Made by a program: the position numbers and the translations under genes. Source: Undaria pinnatifida (Eukaryota; Sar; Phaeophyceae; Laminariales; Alariaceae). From it: a DNA stretch of 64,000 nucleotides. Position 1 is the first letter of the stretch; each line of letters begins with the position of its first letter. The notes under the pieces were generated by a model. It was not told the DNA's origin. It was given only the letters and a program-made list of their open reading frames with translations, and did not search any database. The DNA lies in assembly GCA_012845835.1 (NCBI GenBank), contig JABAKD010000019.1, positions 11,106,344 to 11,170,343 of the forward strand. Reading direction: 5' to 3'. Positions 21,632 to 32,187 of this stretch are shown here, piece after piece.

Positions 21632-22285
21632 CTATCGTAGAATCAGTTGGTGGGGAGGGAAAGAGTGATAGGACAGCGTATTAAAACCCATCCAGCTATC
21701 GCGTCCCAGGAGCACCGCGTGTTGCATAACTGAGGGCGGAACGACGCAGGCCCACACGGCGAGAGAGCTCGTCGGCTGTTCAGTCTGGATGAATCGGACG
21801 CTCAAGCGGACGCTCGTCGAAGTTCGTAGGGGAGCTGGTTTGCCGAATTCCCCCCAGGAATGAGGGGCAGAGCGCTGCTCGCAATTCACGGCGGCCACGC
21901 CACCCGCAAGCGTGTGCTTCAAGACGTCACCGCCGATGAAAGTCTGGGGGGAGCCAGTGTCTACGAGCGCGATAAAACCAAAAACTGTAGAGGCGGTGAT
22001 TCCGCTAAACACGGTAATTTTGATGGTAAAATAGGCGTCGTCGAGCGTAATCGTGCCGCGGACGAGGCCCGGGCCGTGCTCGGGGAGGGAGGGCGTGTCC
22101 GTGGGGGTGAGCGCGGCGCAAGAGGCGACAGCCAGCACATCAGGGCTGTGGTCCGCAGGCGCATCGGAAAAATGGGTCGAAAACTCCGAAGGAGGACCGG
22201 GGCAAGCATGTGATGAAAGCCGAAGGCGGGTCAGCGGTGCGGGGTTAATCTCATTAATCATCGGACTGTATCGGGGTGCAGAAAT
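21632..22285 (-). pseudogene. Gypsy 1 aspartic protease
   Basis: Retropepsin motifs: FIALVDTGSPQTFIGGDVL (active-site DTG near 21950) and, 75 residues on, HAVLLGRDSWMGF (the flap/second strand LLGRD). These match the VLLDTGSPSTFI and AILIGRDGW motifs of gypsy element 2. The frame is open from the end of the NADAR remnant to a stop at 21632. Confidence 0.82.
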
Positions 22286-22289
22286 GAGA

Positions 22290-22775
22290 AGAAGAGGGGA
22301 GTGCCAACCCGTCCATATTGTGACGAAGGAGGTCGCGGACGGTAGAAAGAGCCTGTCTGAGCAAGTTCTTTCCTCGCCACAAGTGGGGGTCATGGGCGTC
22401 GGGGTCGTCCGCTCGGCGGCAATGCCCCACACCTGGTCAAAAGGGCTGGCTTCAGCTAAAAGCTTGTTACCCGTGACTAAAAGGTGGTGTTTCATCTCCG
22501 GGTTTTGCGAAAACTTGGCGGAAGTCCCAGCGAGAACGGCGTTTTCGCGTTCCCGCTCTCCGACGGCATTATCGATAACCCCGGACGCTCCGTTCGATGC
22601 GCTTGTGCGATTGAGGTTCCGACGTGCTCAGTATGAGCTCCAGTGCACGGTGGTCGTGGAAGAGGCGTGCCTTTTCGGTCATCATAAATTGCTCTGCGCA
22701 AGAATACGAGACATCGTCGACGACAAACGCCGACGCTGTCCATTGCGAATAAATGGAGGAGGATTGCCAAAACAA
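22290..22775 (-). pseudogene. NADAR (YbiA/DUF1768) domain embedded in gypsy polyprotein
   Basis: NADAR proteins are N-glycosidases; characterised members remove ADP-ribose from guanine in DNA or act on riboflavin intermediates. The conserved blocks appear in order over three frames: SYSCAEQFMMTEKARLF, HKRIERSVRG, then after a frameshift near 22610 NAVLAGTSAKFSQNPEMKHH, LLVTGNKLLAEASPFDQVWG, and after a second frameshift near 22420 WRGKNLLRQALSTVRDLLR. The domain lies between the gag zinc knuckle (about 24450) and the protease (about 21950), same strand, inside the LTR-bounded element. Both frameshifts are single-base, so an intact domain existed in the progenitor. Gypsy element 2 has no such domain. 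Confidence 0.85.
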
Positions 22776-22809
22776 CTAGACGTTTGCCGTGGAACACTCG
22801 CGTGTAGGG

Positions 22810-23997
22810 TTAAAATTCGAGGGGGGTGAGCCCTCGGAGGGTATGGTTGAGGCGCGCAGTGCAGCCCTGAGGGGGCTCTGGGTCACCGACGCGGACCGCG
22901 GCACTGGTGTGCCGGTCACCGGCGGTGGGGCAACTATCGCGCGTAGGCAAAACATCGCCAAAAGTGTCTCTCTCTGCGCCAATCGATTGGGGGTCATCAG
23001 GGGCACGGGGCTCGGAGCCAGTTCTGCTTGACGAGAGGAGCGAGTCATCCGCACGACGGCGGACAGATACTCCGGGTACGTTGGCCGAAGGTTGTGGAGT
23101 CACCACGGGTTCGACGGGCAGTGTCGGGATCGCCTTTTCTACTGCTGCGGTGGAAGTCCAGGGGGGATGTTCGTGGTCGCACAAAGACCAAGGAGAGCCT
23201 GCAGACACTCCAGACGAACTTAAAAACGGGTCTCGGACGGGCGGCATTTGTGTGCCCGCCGGAGGAGGTTTCTGCCCTGTACCCACTCCTGAGGGAGTGG
23301 GCGGGGCAGCTAAGCTAGCTGAATCCTTTGCGATAGGGAACATACCAGAATGCCCACCGTTCATTCGGGGGAACGCCGAGTCGAGCGCCAAAGAGGGGCT
23401 CGGGGTTCCGGCGCCGGCTTTCCAGCACCTCAAATCAACCGTCGCCGTATGGTCGGGACCAGGAGGACGGGGTGTGTAGGAGTGAGGCGGGGGGCGACGC
23501 CCTTGCAAAGAGTTAATGTGGCGTGTTGGGTCTAAACCCAGGGCGCGCGTTGCGTGATGGGGAGTGTTGCTCAAGGCGAGAGCTCCCGGCGCGGCTGTGG
23601 GGCCATTACAAGACGTTTCAGCAGGCGTTGCAACACGCGTGGGCGGGACGCGGGGTTCGGGCGCAGCTGGCTTTAACCCCGGGCGGCGGCCAGTACATGG
23701 CTTTAAAGTCGGTACTATAGGCAAAGTGCCAGATGCGCGGCGATTTTCGGCGGCGGTTGGCAGCGAAGGAACGCGAGAGCTCGTCGCGGTAGCAAGATGT
23801 GCTGTGTCACAAAGCCTGGGGAGGTTGCCTGTACCCATGATCAACGTCCGGGGCTTGGGGTCAGTGGTCGAGGCTGGTCGGCGCTGGGCGCTAGACGAGC
23901 GTGGCACACGGACCTCTTGTGATATATATATATTTGTTCGCCTGGAAATTCTGTCGGTGGACGCGCAAGGGGTGCCGCACCACCGTTGGGGCGTCAA
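22810..23997 (-). pseudogene. Gypsy 1 gag-NADAR linker (Pro/Ser/Thr-rich)
   Basis: A 395-codon open frame rich in Pro, Ala, Thr and Arg with no recognisable fold. It sits between the zinc knuckle and the NADAR domain and is probably a disordered linker. The antisense frame is also open, which reflects GC content and not a second gene. Confidence 0.5.
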
Positions 23998-24117
23998 TTA
24001 CCAGTGCGGAAAGTGCCGGGTTGACGCGCATTTAAGTTATTATTGTTCGATGGACCAAGGCGCATGATAGGGGCGCTATTCGTCGAGGGGTCGAGGGTGG
24101 GACTGATTGGTACACAG

Positions 24118-26260
24118 CTATGGCTGAGCTATTGGTATTTTTACCGTAGCCGCCGTCAGACCCTTGCTGTGAAAATCCGGAACGCGCGTCTTGTGAATTG
24201 TGAGCGGAGTTGGAGTTGTGTAACTGATCGTGGCTGTGTTGCCGGCCTGACCGGTGGCGGCGGCCCTTGCGAGAGCTGGTTCCGGGTCCTCCTGTTTTGT
24301 TGCCGCGGCGGTAGCGCAGCATGCCCTCTTGCCAGCGGCGGCACGCGGCGCCGTTGTCCCCGAGCTAACCAAGCTCGGGGTTGATGCACCCGCTAGCATT
24401 AATATAGTGTGCGAGCACCGTTTAAAACAATGTGACGTCTCGTGGCAATTAAAGCAGAGTCCTTGGTTATCACGAAGGGCTACCGCGCGTGCGGTCGGTG
24501 AGAGGAGGCTGCTCCATAGAGGTGGGTCATCGGTCGAAAATGTATAAGTAACGGTGCAAAAATCATCACAGTGCACAAGCGGCCAGTGCGAGTACGACGT
24601 GAATGAGACCCAGGTGTCGGTGGGGTTTTGTGAAACATTACTACCGGGTTGCGTTGCAAACCCGTCGCCCAAACAGAAGTCTGCGATGTCGCGTGACCCT
24701 GCCCACGGCCCGGGGCGGCAGGCGGGGGACCCGACGGGGTGGAAAGTCCCCCCGACACCGCAGGTAGCGAAAATAACCTTGCGCCGTTGATGGCTGGCGT
24801 TTTAGTATTTGCAAGGGCACCCAAAGCTAGCCACATGGCATCAACCGAGTCAAAAGGCTGAGGACGAGTTGCCAGCTCTCCAGGGTACAAACTAGGCATG
24901 AGCTGCGGAAACTGCTCGTTTACGCTAAGACGCACAATCTCCAGTACCAGCCCCAACCCTGGCGCCAACGCGCGCTCGCTGCCCGTAACCCCCGAAACGA
25001 CCAACCGAAAAGCGCGGTAGTAAGCCGCGTAAGGGGTACCGTTGGTTGGGCACGCCAAAAATTTGAAGCTCGCCAAGAGCAGACGCCGCGTCCACGTTGT
25101 CAAACTGCCGACTCAGCACTTGGAGGAGAAGGTCAAAAGTCGCCGGACCGGAATATCCTCGTTTGGTTGCTCGCGAGACCTGGCCAAAAATGTCATCAAT
25201 GACGGTGTTGAGGGCGGGGACGGACGGTTTGTCATGATTGATAGCACGCCCGATGGCTCGGTGGAGGGTGCGTTCCCACCCGGGGATCCAACCGGGGATT
25301 TTAGGCCGTCTCTACTGCAGCACGAATCGTAAATAATGAGGATGTCGGTTTGGGCTTCCTTGACCGAGCGCATCAGTTGTTGGGCGGCGAACGCCTGATT
25401 GGGGTGTGTGGGGGGCAAGGTTGTGATGCCCGCCATCTTGCGCGTGTCATTATTGACGCATTTGTACTTGACGGCGTCTATGTGTTCAGCTTTTGCGCGG
25501 GCGGCGGCCTCGTCTACGGCGGCCTGTCGTTCGTGGGCGAAAGCGGATGATAACGGCTGCCCGCTTTCGACGGAAATTGTCATTTTCGCCAAGCTCTCCG
25601 TAAAGGAGGCTACATCTATCAAGGACGGAATTTGCCTCTCAAGGGGTTGTACTACGTTGACGTCAGGGGGAGGTGACCCAACTTCCCCCTCCACCGAAAA
25701 GTCGGAGGGTGGGCCCGATGTGTAGGAATTAGCCCCCCGACCTGAGTTCTGGCGGCACGATTTCCCTCCAGAAGACCAGCTGTGGCCTCCTCCTCCCTTG
25801 GCGCGGTACAGCGACCCCATGCAGCGTACTTTCCCACCACCCCCACTGCTGTGGCCGAAGCCGCCGTGGTGATTCCTGCCGGAACCGCGTCCCCGACCGT
25901 CGCGGCCATCGCTCCCGCCACCCCCACGACGGTCGTGGCCACCACCGTCTCCGCCGCCACCGTCGCGGGTGCAGTTGAGGTTGGCGGCCTGGTACGCCAA
26001 ATCGTCGGCGTACTCCGAGGGGATCGGCCAGAGGACGCGCTCGGACGTGGACGCGTGGGCGCTCCTGAGCACGTCACAGAGGGCGCACACGATGACGGTG
26101 AGGTGCTGGGTGAAGTATGAAACCGGGCCCGTGTTGCCCCTCGCGTCACGCACCGATAGCCGCCGACCCGGTAGCTGGGCCAGCACTGCTTGGCCAGCAC
26201 TACCGACTCTGCTGCCACGACCTGGCCCGCTCGATCCGTGCCGAAATGCGCGCTTCTGTC
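24118..26260 (-). pseudogene. Gypsy 1 gag with CCHC zinc knuckle
   Basis: Overlapping minus-strand frames. The segment 25103-24480 has gag-like helical sequence (LLASFKFLACPTNGTPYAAY, LEIVRLSVNEQFPQLMPSLY). The zinc knuckle GLCFNCHETSHCFKRC (C-x2-C-x4-H-x4-C) lies at about 24430-24470. A Gly/Asp/Arg-rich stretch lies at 25750-25980. Frameshifts near 25100 and 24600 break the frame. Confidence 0.7.
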
Positions 26261-26980
26261 CACTGCTGCATGCAGTGGACAGTGCTGTCCAGGAAGACCC
26301 CGTCCTTCGAGATGGTTGGTGTTACCGTGGCGGGATGGGCCACAGCTGCCGCGGGAGGGGCTCCCACAGCATCGGCGGGCGGGGCGCCCAGAAATTTGAT
26401 GGCTGCCGCCGCCGGGTGGTTCCCAGTGTCCGCGGCAGGGGCTCCCTCAGCAGGTAAAGCGCTCGTAAGAGAGGGGCGCGGCGTTGGTTGTGCGACAGGG
26501 TAGGGCTCAAGGGCCTGGGCTGGGGTTTCCGTGGCAACGGCGGCGGGGTAAGGCCCTGGGGCCTTGTACGGGGTTCCCGCGTCAGGAATGGCAGGAAAGC
26601 TCGAACAATAGGGCGCCATCGCAGCTGTAGCGGCGAGAACACGACCACTCCGGCGGTGCTTGTCGCCGGGCTTGGCGAGAACCCGTTTGGCTCGCTGGAC
26701 GGCAGCACCTGCCTCGTGCGACTTTCGGGCAGCCGCCGCCACCTCTGCTGCCCTAACGAGATCCCCCTCCTCCCCCTCCCGATGACGCGGGACCTCTCCT
26801 CGGCCGACCCCGTGACCTCCTCTACAACTGCTCTGATCCTCGTCCGATCCCGTAGACATCTGGAGAAGGGGGGGGGGGGCAGGGGGGCGGGCCCCCGGAG
26901 GGGGAAAGGGGGGGGTGCGACGGTGAGTGGGACCCAGGCGTAGTAATATCGCGAAACATGGTTGTGCAGGGCGCGGTGAT
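26261..26980 (-). pseudogene. Gypsy 1 gag N-terminal region (Ala/Pro-rich)
   Basis: Open minus-strand frame 26859-26200 of low complexity (AEGAPAADTGNHPAAAA). No fold recognised. It probably belongs to the element's gag or leader, and a long G-run at 26868-26912 precedes it. Confidence 0.4.
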
Positions 26981-27660
26981 CTCTACTGCAGCACTGCGCG
27001 GGCTCTGCGCGCGCATATCAGTACAGGGGGCGTTGCTCCCAACCCTATCAGCAGTACGGATTGTGCTCTCAAAGGTGGCTGCGATCGCAGCAGTCGCAGC
27101 AGCGCTGTGGGGTGCTGGAGTAAAAACATATGAGACCGCAGACTCGTGCACCGCGGTGCCTGTGCTCGCAACAGCAGCAGCAACGACGTTGCTTGGTGCT
27201 GAAAACCATCTGCGGTCGCAACAGCGGCGGCAGGCTCACGTACAACAGGGAGTACGCTCGCCGCAGCAGTACCAACAACACTGCGAGGCGCTGAGGCCGA
27301 AGAATCTGCGGTTGCAACAGCGGCAGCAGGCACGTGCACAACAGTGGGTACGCTCGCCACAGCATTACCAACAACAGGCGGGGCGCTGAGGCCGAAACAT
27401 CTGCGGTTGCAACAGCGGCGGCAGGCTCATGTACAACAGTGGGCACGCTCGCCACAGCAATACCAACAACACTGCGAGGCGCTGAGGCCGAAGCATCTGC
27501 GGTCGCAACAGCGGCGGCAGGCTCATGTACAACAGTGGGTACGCTCGCCACAGCAGTACTAAAAACACTGCGAGGCGCTGAGGCTGAAGCATCTGCGGTC
27601 GCAACAGCGGCGGCAGGTTCATGCACAGCGGTGGCTACGCTCGCCCCCGCAGCAGCGGCT
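26980..27660 (-). repeat. 96-99-bp minisatellite coding a 32-residue repeat
   Basis: Five to six units of about 96 bp (e.g. starting near 27200, 27310, 27405, 27500, 27597). On the minus strand they read in frame as repeats around VPTVVHEPAAAVATADASAS followed by APRSV. Open across the array, so it was probably part of the leader or gag protein of gypsy element 1. Confidence 0.75.
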
Positions 27661-28061
27661 TCGCTTCTGCAGCTGCTTGGCGTCGGAGGCGACCAGCGCT
27701 CCGAGCCGAGGGCTCGCGTAGAGGGGGGGGAAGTATCGAGCGCTGAAAACGTATTACCAATAGGGCCTTCTATACTGTTTTCAAGTGGTACTGGGTCGCC
27801 CGAAAAATCGTCGGTGGGCACAGCAGCATTACCATCTGCAGGAAAAGTTATCTCAGTGCGACCTGAATTGTATGTATGAGAGGTTGTGGGGGGGTCCGCC
27901 CCAGGCATGGGTGGGGGAAACTTCCCGAGAACAGGCCCTCGAGCCTCCCTACCAGGGCCAGCCCCGACCGTCCCTCTACCAGGAGCGGCTGCTGCGGTGG
28001 GTGGAGGGTATGCCTCGGCAAAATCTGTGCTTGTGTGTGGCTCGTGTTGCTTGGTTATGCA

Positions 28062-28562
28062 TCAGCATGTGTGCAAACTTGCATTTGAACCAGGGCCGAG
28101 ACCAAGTCTATCTGCCGAAAGGGTGTGCATAGACGGCAACGCTAACCCAGGGGTGCTGGGTAGTGCCGGGGGCAGAGGCATGGCTGGTGGCATGAGCGGC
28201 AACGCTACACCAGCAGGACTGGGTAGGGCTCGAAACCGAGGCGTGGCCGATGGCGTGAACGGCGATGTTACACCAGCAGGGCTGGGCACGGCTCGGAACA
28301 GAGGCGGTGGTGGCGTGAACGGCAATGATACACCAGCAGGACTGGGTACGGCTCGGAACAGAGACGTGGCTGGTGGCATGAACGTCAACACTACACCAGC
28401 GGGACTGAGTATGGCTCGGAACAGAGGCGTGGCAGGCGGCGTGAGCGGCAGCGCTACACAAGCAGGGCTGGGTATGGCTCCGGACACAGGCGTGGCTGGC
28501 GGCTTCGACGCAACAGAAGGCGTGTGTGGTCGTTCAAACCTCGGCGTGCATACTGGTTCCAA
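28062..28562 (-). repeat. 60-bp minisatellite coding a 20-residue Pro-rich repeat
   Basis: About six units of 60 bp. On the minus strand each reads like SPAGVxLPFTPPATxLFRAV. The whole stretch is open for 166 codons. It sits just inside the 5' LTR and primer-binding site, so it would form the N-terminus of the element's first protein. Confidence 0.75.
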
Positions 28563-28842
28563 ATCTGACGTGAATGTTGAGTGAAAATATCTAGTTTCGC
28601 CGGAGGAGCGGCCCTCCTCGCGAACGTGGTCGATGGCGGGGGGGTTGCTGGTACCGGCGGTGAGCTGGTCTATGGCAAGGGGCTCATCCTGGGTCGCTCT
28701 GTTTGTCTCAGAGGGACGTGGGGAGCCCGTGTCAGGTGGATTTATCGGTGACGGAGAAAAACAAACGAGAGCTAGCAGCTTAGTCTACTCGTAAGTCGGA
28801 GAAATGAGCGATTGATGGGAGGGCTGCGAACAGAGAATGTCC

Positions 28843-28860
28843 AAAACCGCGACGACGCCA
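28843..28860 (-). promoter_or_regulatory. Putative primer-binding site of gypsy element 1
   Basis: Directly after the 5' LTR end (...GATACA) the minus strand reads TGGCGTCGTCGCGG. The first 11 nt are identical to the sequence after the left repeats of the two TRIM-like elements (6947 and 54405). I did not identify the primer tRNA. Confidence 0.65.
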
Positions 28861-29141
28861 TGTATCACAAGATTATGGGGCTGTTACAGACACAGGCCAC
28901 CCTTAGCAGGTTTCTCTACTAGGCAGGTTCCATGTTGGCCACTCACTTGTACTAGACAAACTCTTGTATCAGTTCCACAAACGCCACGGCCGAACTGAAT
29001 AGCGTTCAATTCCGCGAGGCAAAAACATCCTCCCCTTTATCCTATACGCACATGCTTTCAAAGGCATGTGAAACCCTTTTATATCCAGCCGTATCCCATA
29101 TATTGCGCCTTAATAGACTCCCGGGGGAATACCATAATACA
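28861..29141 (-). repeat. 5' LTR of gypsy element 1
   Basis: 281 bp, bounded by the inverted ends TGTAT...ATACA. Direct repeat of 16320-16589. Confidence 0.88.
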
Positions 29142-30412
29142 CGAGTGACTCCGTACCTCAAGGACAAAAACGCTTTGGGCAATTTCTTCGGCCCAGGGTA
29201 CATTCCATTGCGGATTAATACCGCTAAATTAATTATACAGCATGAAAGGCCTTAAACTGCAAAAGAACAGAGGGGTCACTCGCGCGAGTGATCCCGAGCT
29301 AAAACCGCAAGAAAAATCCCCAATCGTTACCCCCTTCCTTAGCTTGGGTGTTTGCACGAACGCGTCAGTGCCCCCAGCGTGGGCGCCCCCCTGGGACGGG
29401 AATACGAGAGGATACATGCTACGGTGGAGATGCACCGTTTGTTTTCTGAGGCTTCTCACTCGAGGAGGCCCATACCCCACAGACGGTACGTTAGGTTAAC
29501 GAGTCAAGTGATTCACACTTCGTTTGGGCCCAAAAGCGCTCCCTCTATCGTAGCAGGCGTCAGGGGGTCTAAAGAGGCATCGCCTACGCTCGTCACAGGT
29601 GGTGTTGGACTGAGGCGGACCAAGGGGATACACGAAGGGAATTCGTGGCGGTAACGTTTGACGACGGCGAGGCATGTTCGGTCATTCTTGGGTGGAATAC
29701 CGTTCGCATTCGGTACCAACTGCCCAGCACCCGCTCGGGCGTTGCATAGCCGCTACCTCGATCTATAGCTGAATCACTAAGTATTGAAATTGGCCGAACT
29801 TGACACGAGCAGGTGCCAAGCGTTGCGATCGGCTGAATTTGACATGAGCAAGCGGTGGGTAGTTCTTTCGTCTGGTCAAGTTCGAGACGCGTTGTCCCGC
29901 GTTGCTTAAGACGCGCCCCACCACCGACTCAACGGACACCTATTTTCCCGTGGAGGAATTCATTTCAACCCTCTTGGAACGGTACTCATGCTTTTGGGGG
30001 CAACCTACTTGGAATTGGCGAGGAATAAGTTTTGCAGTCTTAAAAGGGTTAAGCGCGTACTTGCAGTAGGGAGGTAATCCATTCGAAGGAGGGGGCTATT
30101 TATCCAGGCGGTAGCCGAGATAAGATGGGCAGAGTCGCAGCGGGCTCAATCAAGCCGCGCACGTTTTGCTCAGTGCCATCGTCGCCATAATCTCTCAGGT
30201 GTACCAAAGCGCCACTGCGTTGCAGACGCCGCGAGAAGAATATGCTGGAGAGACGCACAAATGTGCACCCTGTTCGTACTAGCGACCGTGTGTATCGACT
30301 GAGTTGCGTTAGGACATCTGATTGGATGATTTGAGTAGCGCAACTGTCGATATGAGGTTGCCGAGCTAGCACATAGGAATACTCTTTGTGGTGCTGCGGT
30401 AGTTCGGTAGAC
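29142..30412. other. Stretch between gypsy 1 and copia elements
   Basis: No gene supported. The 30 bp before the copia 5' LTR (TGCGGTAGTTCGGTAGAC) resemble the sequence before its 3' LTR, so old element sequence may extend here. Confidence 0.5.
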
Positions 30413-30698
30413 TGTACACACCTAAGGGTTATACATTGGACAGTAGGAGTACGTATGGTACATCGGACAGTTGTCAGGTAGAATACTCCCGCATTGTTGC
30501 TAGGGGTCGGATTAACGGCTTATTGCCGTGATCAGTACGTTGCAGTGGTCCGATTGTGTGCATCTTTCCGAAGTGGCGTGGGAGCTCGCAGCCTTTGTAC
30601 TCGCCCCACTCGTTCACTCCACTTCCCGACCTGTCTCTCCAGACCAAGGTCTCATTAATACAATATCTCTTTCTCCAGAAGTCACGGATTTACCAACA
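30413..30698 (+). repeat. 5' LTR of copia element
   Basis: 286 bp, TGTACACACC...TTTACCAACA. About eight differences from the 3' LTR by eye, roughly 3 percent, so insertion is not very recent. Confidence 0.9.
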
Positions 30699-30786
30699 TG
30701 CTATAGCGCATCAGTCGGATGCTGTTTCGTCCCCGTGGACTTGCTCGACTGGTCTGTCGAGGAAGGCTTGATCACCATGCCTCATC

Positions 30787-32160
30787 ATGGCTGAACTGGG
30801 GACCGCGAATCCTGCGGTCAACCCATCTCAGGATGGATCGCAAGAGGTTGGTGAGAGGATGGGTTCCTTAGAGACACAGTTGTCTGAGCTTGCGACTCTA
30901 GTGTCATCTCAGCAAGATCTACTTGAGTCGCTCGTTGAGATGAAGCAAGGGAAGGAAGTGGAGTCCTCTGGGTCGGAGCGTGTTGCACCTAGAGACACCG
31001 GACTAGACGCTGGTGCGCACCATTCGGGTGCCACCGACGGGGCCGCGGGAAGTATGGGCGGCGATGCCCAAGGCTTTGGCGTGTCCAGCATGCGGGTTGG
31101 AAGTAGGAGAGCTAGCTCAGGCTTGAACCCCCATGTATCTGCTGAAAATCGTTCCTTTGTTCCTGCAGTAAACTTTGGTTCGATTCACGGAGGGCTGCCG
31201 TAGGTAGCCAGTCCGCTGTTCCGCCCGTTCCTTCTCTGTCGAGTGAGTGGTGGGAAAACGTCGCCAGTGGAAACACACTGATTCCTGGGGCTGACATTAC
31301 TGACACAGGAGAGAAGTTGGGTAGATGTCCTTTTAAAGTTCCCAAAGCTTCTGTTTTTGACGGCAGCGACGTGTCGTACCCCTCATGGTCGCAAAACGTC
31401 TGCTGAGTGCCCGACACAACAAGCTGTATGAGACGTTTGTTCCCGAGATTGAGATTCCGATTGCAGACATTGGTTTTGACTTGACCCCCTGGATAGAGAA
31501 GGGTTTCAATGTGGATGTGATTCATCAGGCGGAGATGGCTTGGTGGTTTCTGTTCGACTGCTTGAAGAAGGATAGTCTGAAAACCATGGCACGCTGGTTC
31601 CCCCAGCACGGCGTTTCGTGTGCTAAAGGATCATTTCCTGCCGTTGAGTCAGAGTTAGATTCGTGTGCAGGAGGAGAAACTGAAGTCACTGCGCATGCCT
31701 TCGAACGAAAATCCCGCAACCTTCTTTGCATCCATGAGAGAGACGCTTGGTGTTCTGCAAATGATTGCAGTCAAGAACGATGACAGGGAGGTGTGCAATC
31801 TGATGCTTGAAGGGCTGTCGCGCGGAGTACAAGACTTTGCGTGAGACTCTTATGGTGTTCTGTCTGAATAACCCATCGTTTATCGAGACTTTAGTGCGTG
31901 AGCGTTACCTAGACTTGCAGGCACAGGGTGGTTCGAAGAAGCACAGTAGTGTTGCTCTGGTGTCTAGGACTGAGAGGAAGAGTAGCAAGAAGCACAACAA
32001 CAAGCTGAAGTCTAACTCCGAGTCTGATTCGTCCAAGAAAACGACTTTTTAGGGAAAGTATTTCAAGTGTGGGAAGAAGGGTCACTTGAGGAAGGACTGC
32101 CTGGCTCGCATCATCGCTCATCCCACACAGACTGGAAAACCCGAGGCCGACGAGGATTAG
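30787..32160 (+). pseudogene. Copia gag with zinc knuckle
   Basis: The start at 30787 opens a 138-codon frame with an acidic heptad-rich segment (LETQLSELATLVSSQQDLLE), broken near 31195 by a one-base change after which the frame continues VPSLSSEWWENVASGNTLIP. Further frameshifts lie near 31390, 31660 and 31825. UBN2-like gag motifs include FFASMRETLGVLQMIAVKND. The zinc knuckle at about 32056-32100 reads YFKCGKKGHLRKDC, with Tyr for the first Cys. TAG codons interrupt the frame at 32050 and 32158. Confidence 0.75.
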
Positions 32161-32187
32161 CGCGGTGAGAGGTCTGACGTTTCTTAT

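Larger units (their letters stand above)
16320..29141 (-). mobile_element. Ty3/gypsy LTR retrotransposon 1 with NADAR domain (decayed)
   Basis: A 12.8-kb element read from 29141 down to 16320. Order on the minus strand: 5' LTR, primer-binding site, repeat-rich N-terminal region, gag with zinc knuckle, NADAR domain, aspartic protease, remnant RT thumb, RNase H, integrase (zinc finger, core, GPY-like), chromodomain-like segment and a WYK/GPI tail domain, then the 3' LTR. Many frameshifts and a missing RT palm show it is dead. I do not see a matching target-site duplication (CCGCT left, CGAGT right). A SINE lies in the integrase. Confidence 0.88.

Noticed and set aside
22053-23479. Long plus-strand ORFs (258 and 190 codons)
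   Set aside because: Antisense to the gypsy 1 linker and NADAR/protease region; composition mirrors the GC-rich sense strand.
27180-27660. Regular repeats resembling a CRISPR array
   Set aside because: Units are about 96 bp with no constant spacer pattern, keep a reading frame, and lie inside a eukaryotic retrotransposon: a coding minisatellite.
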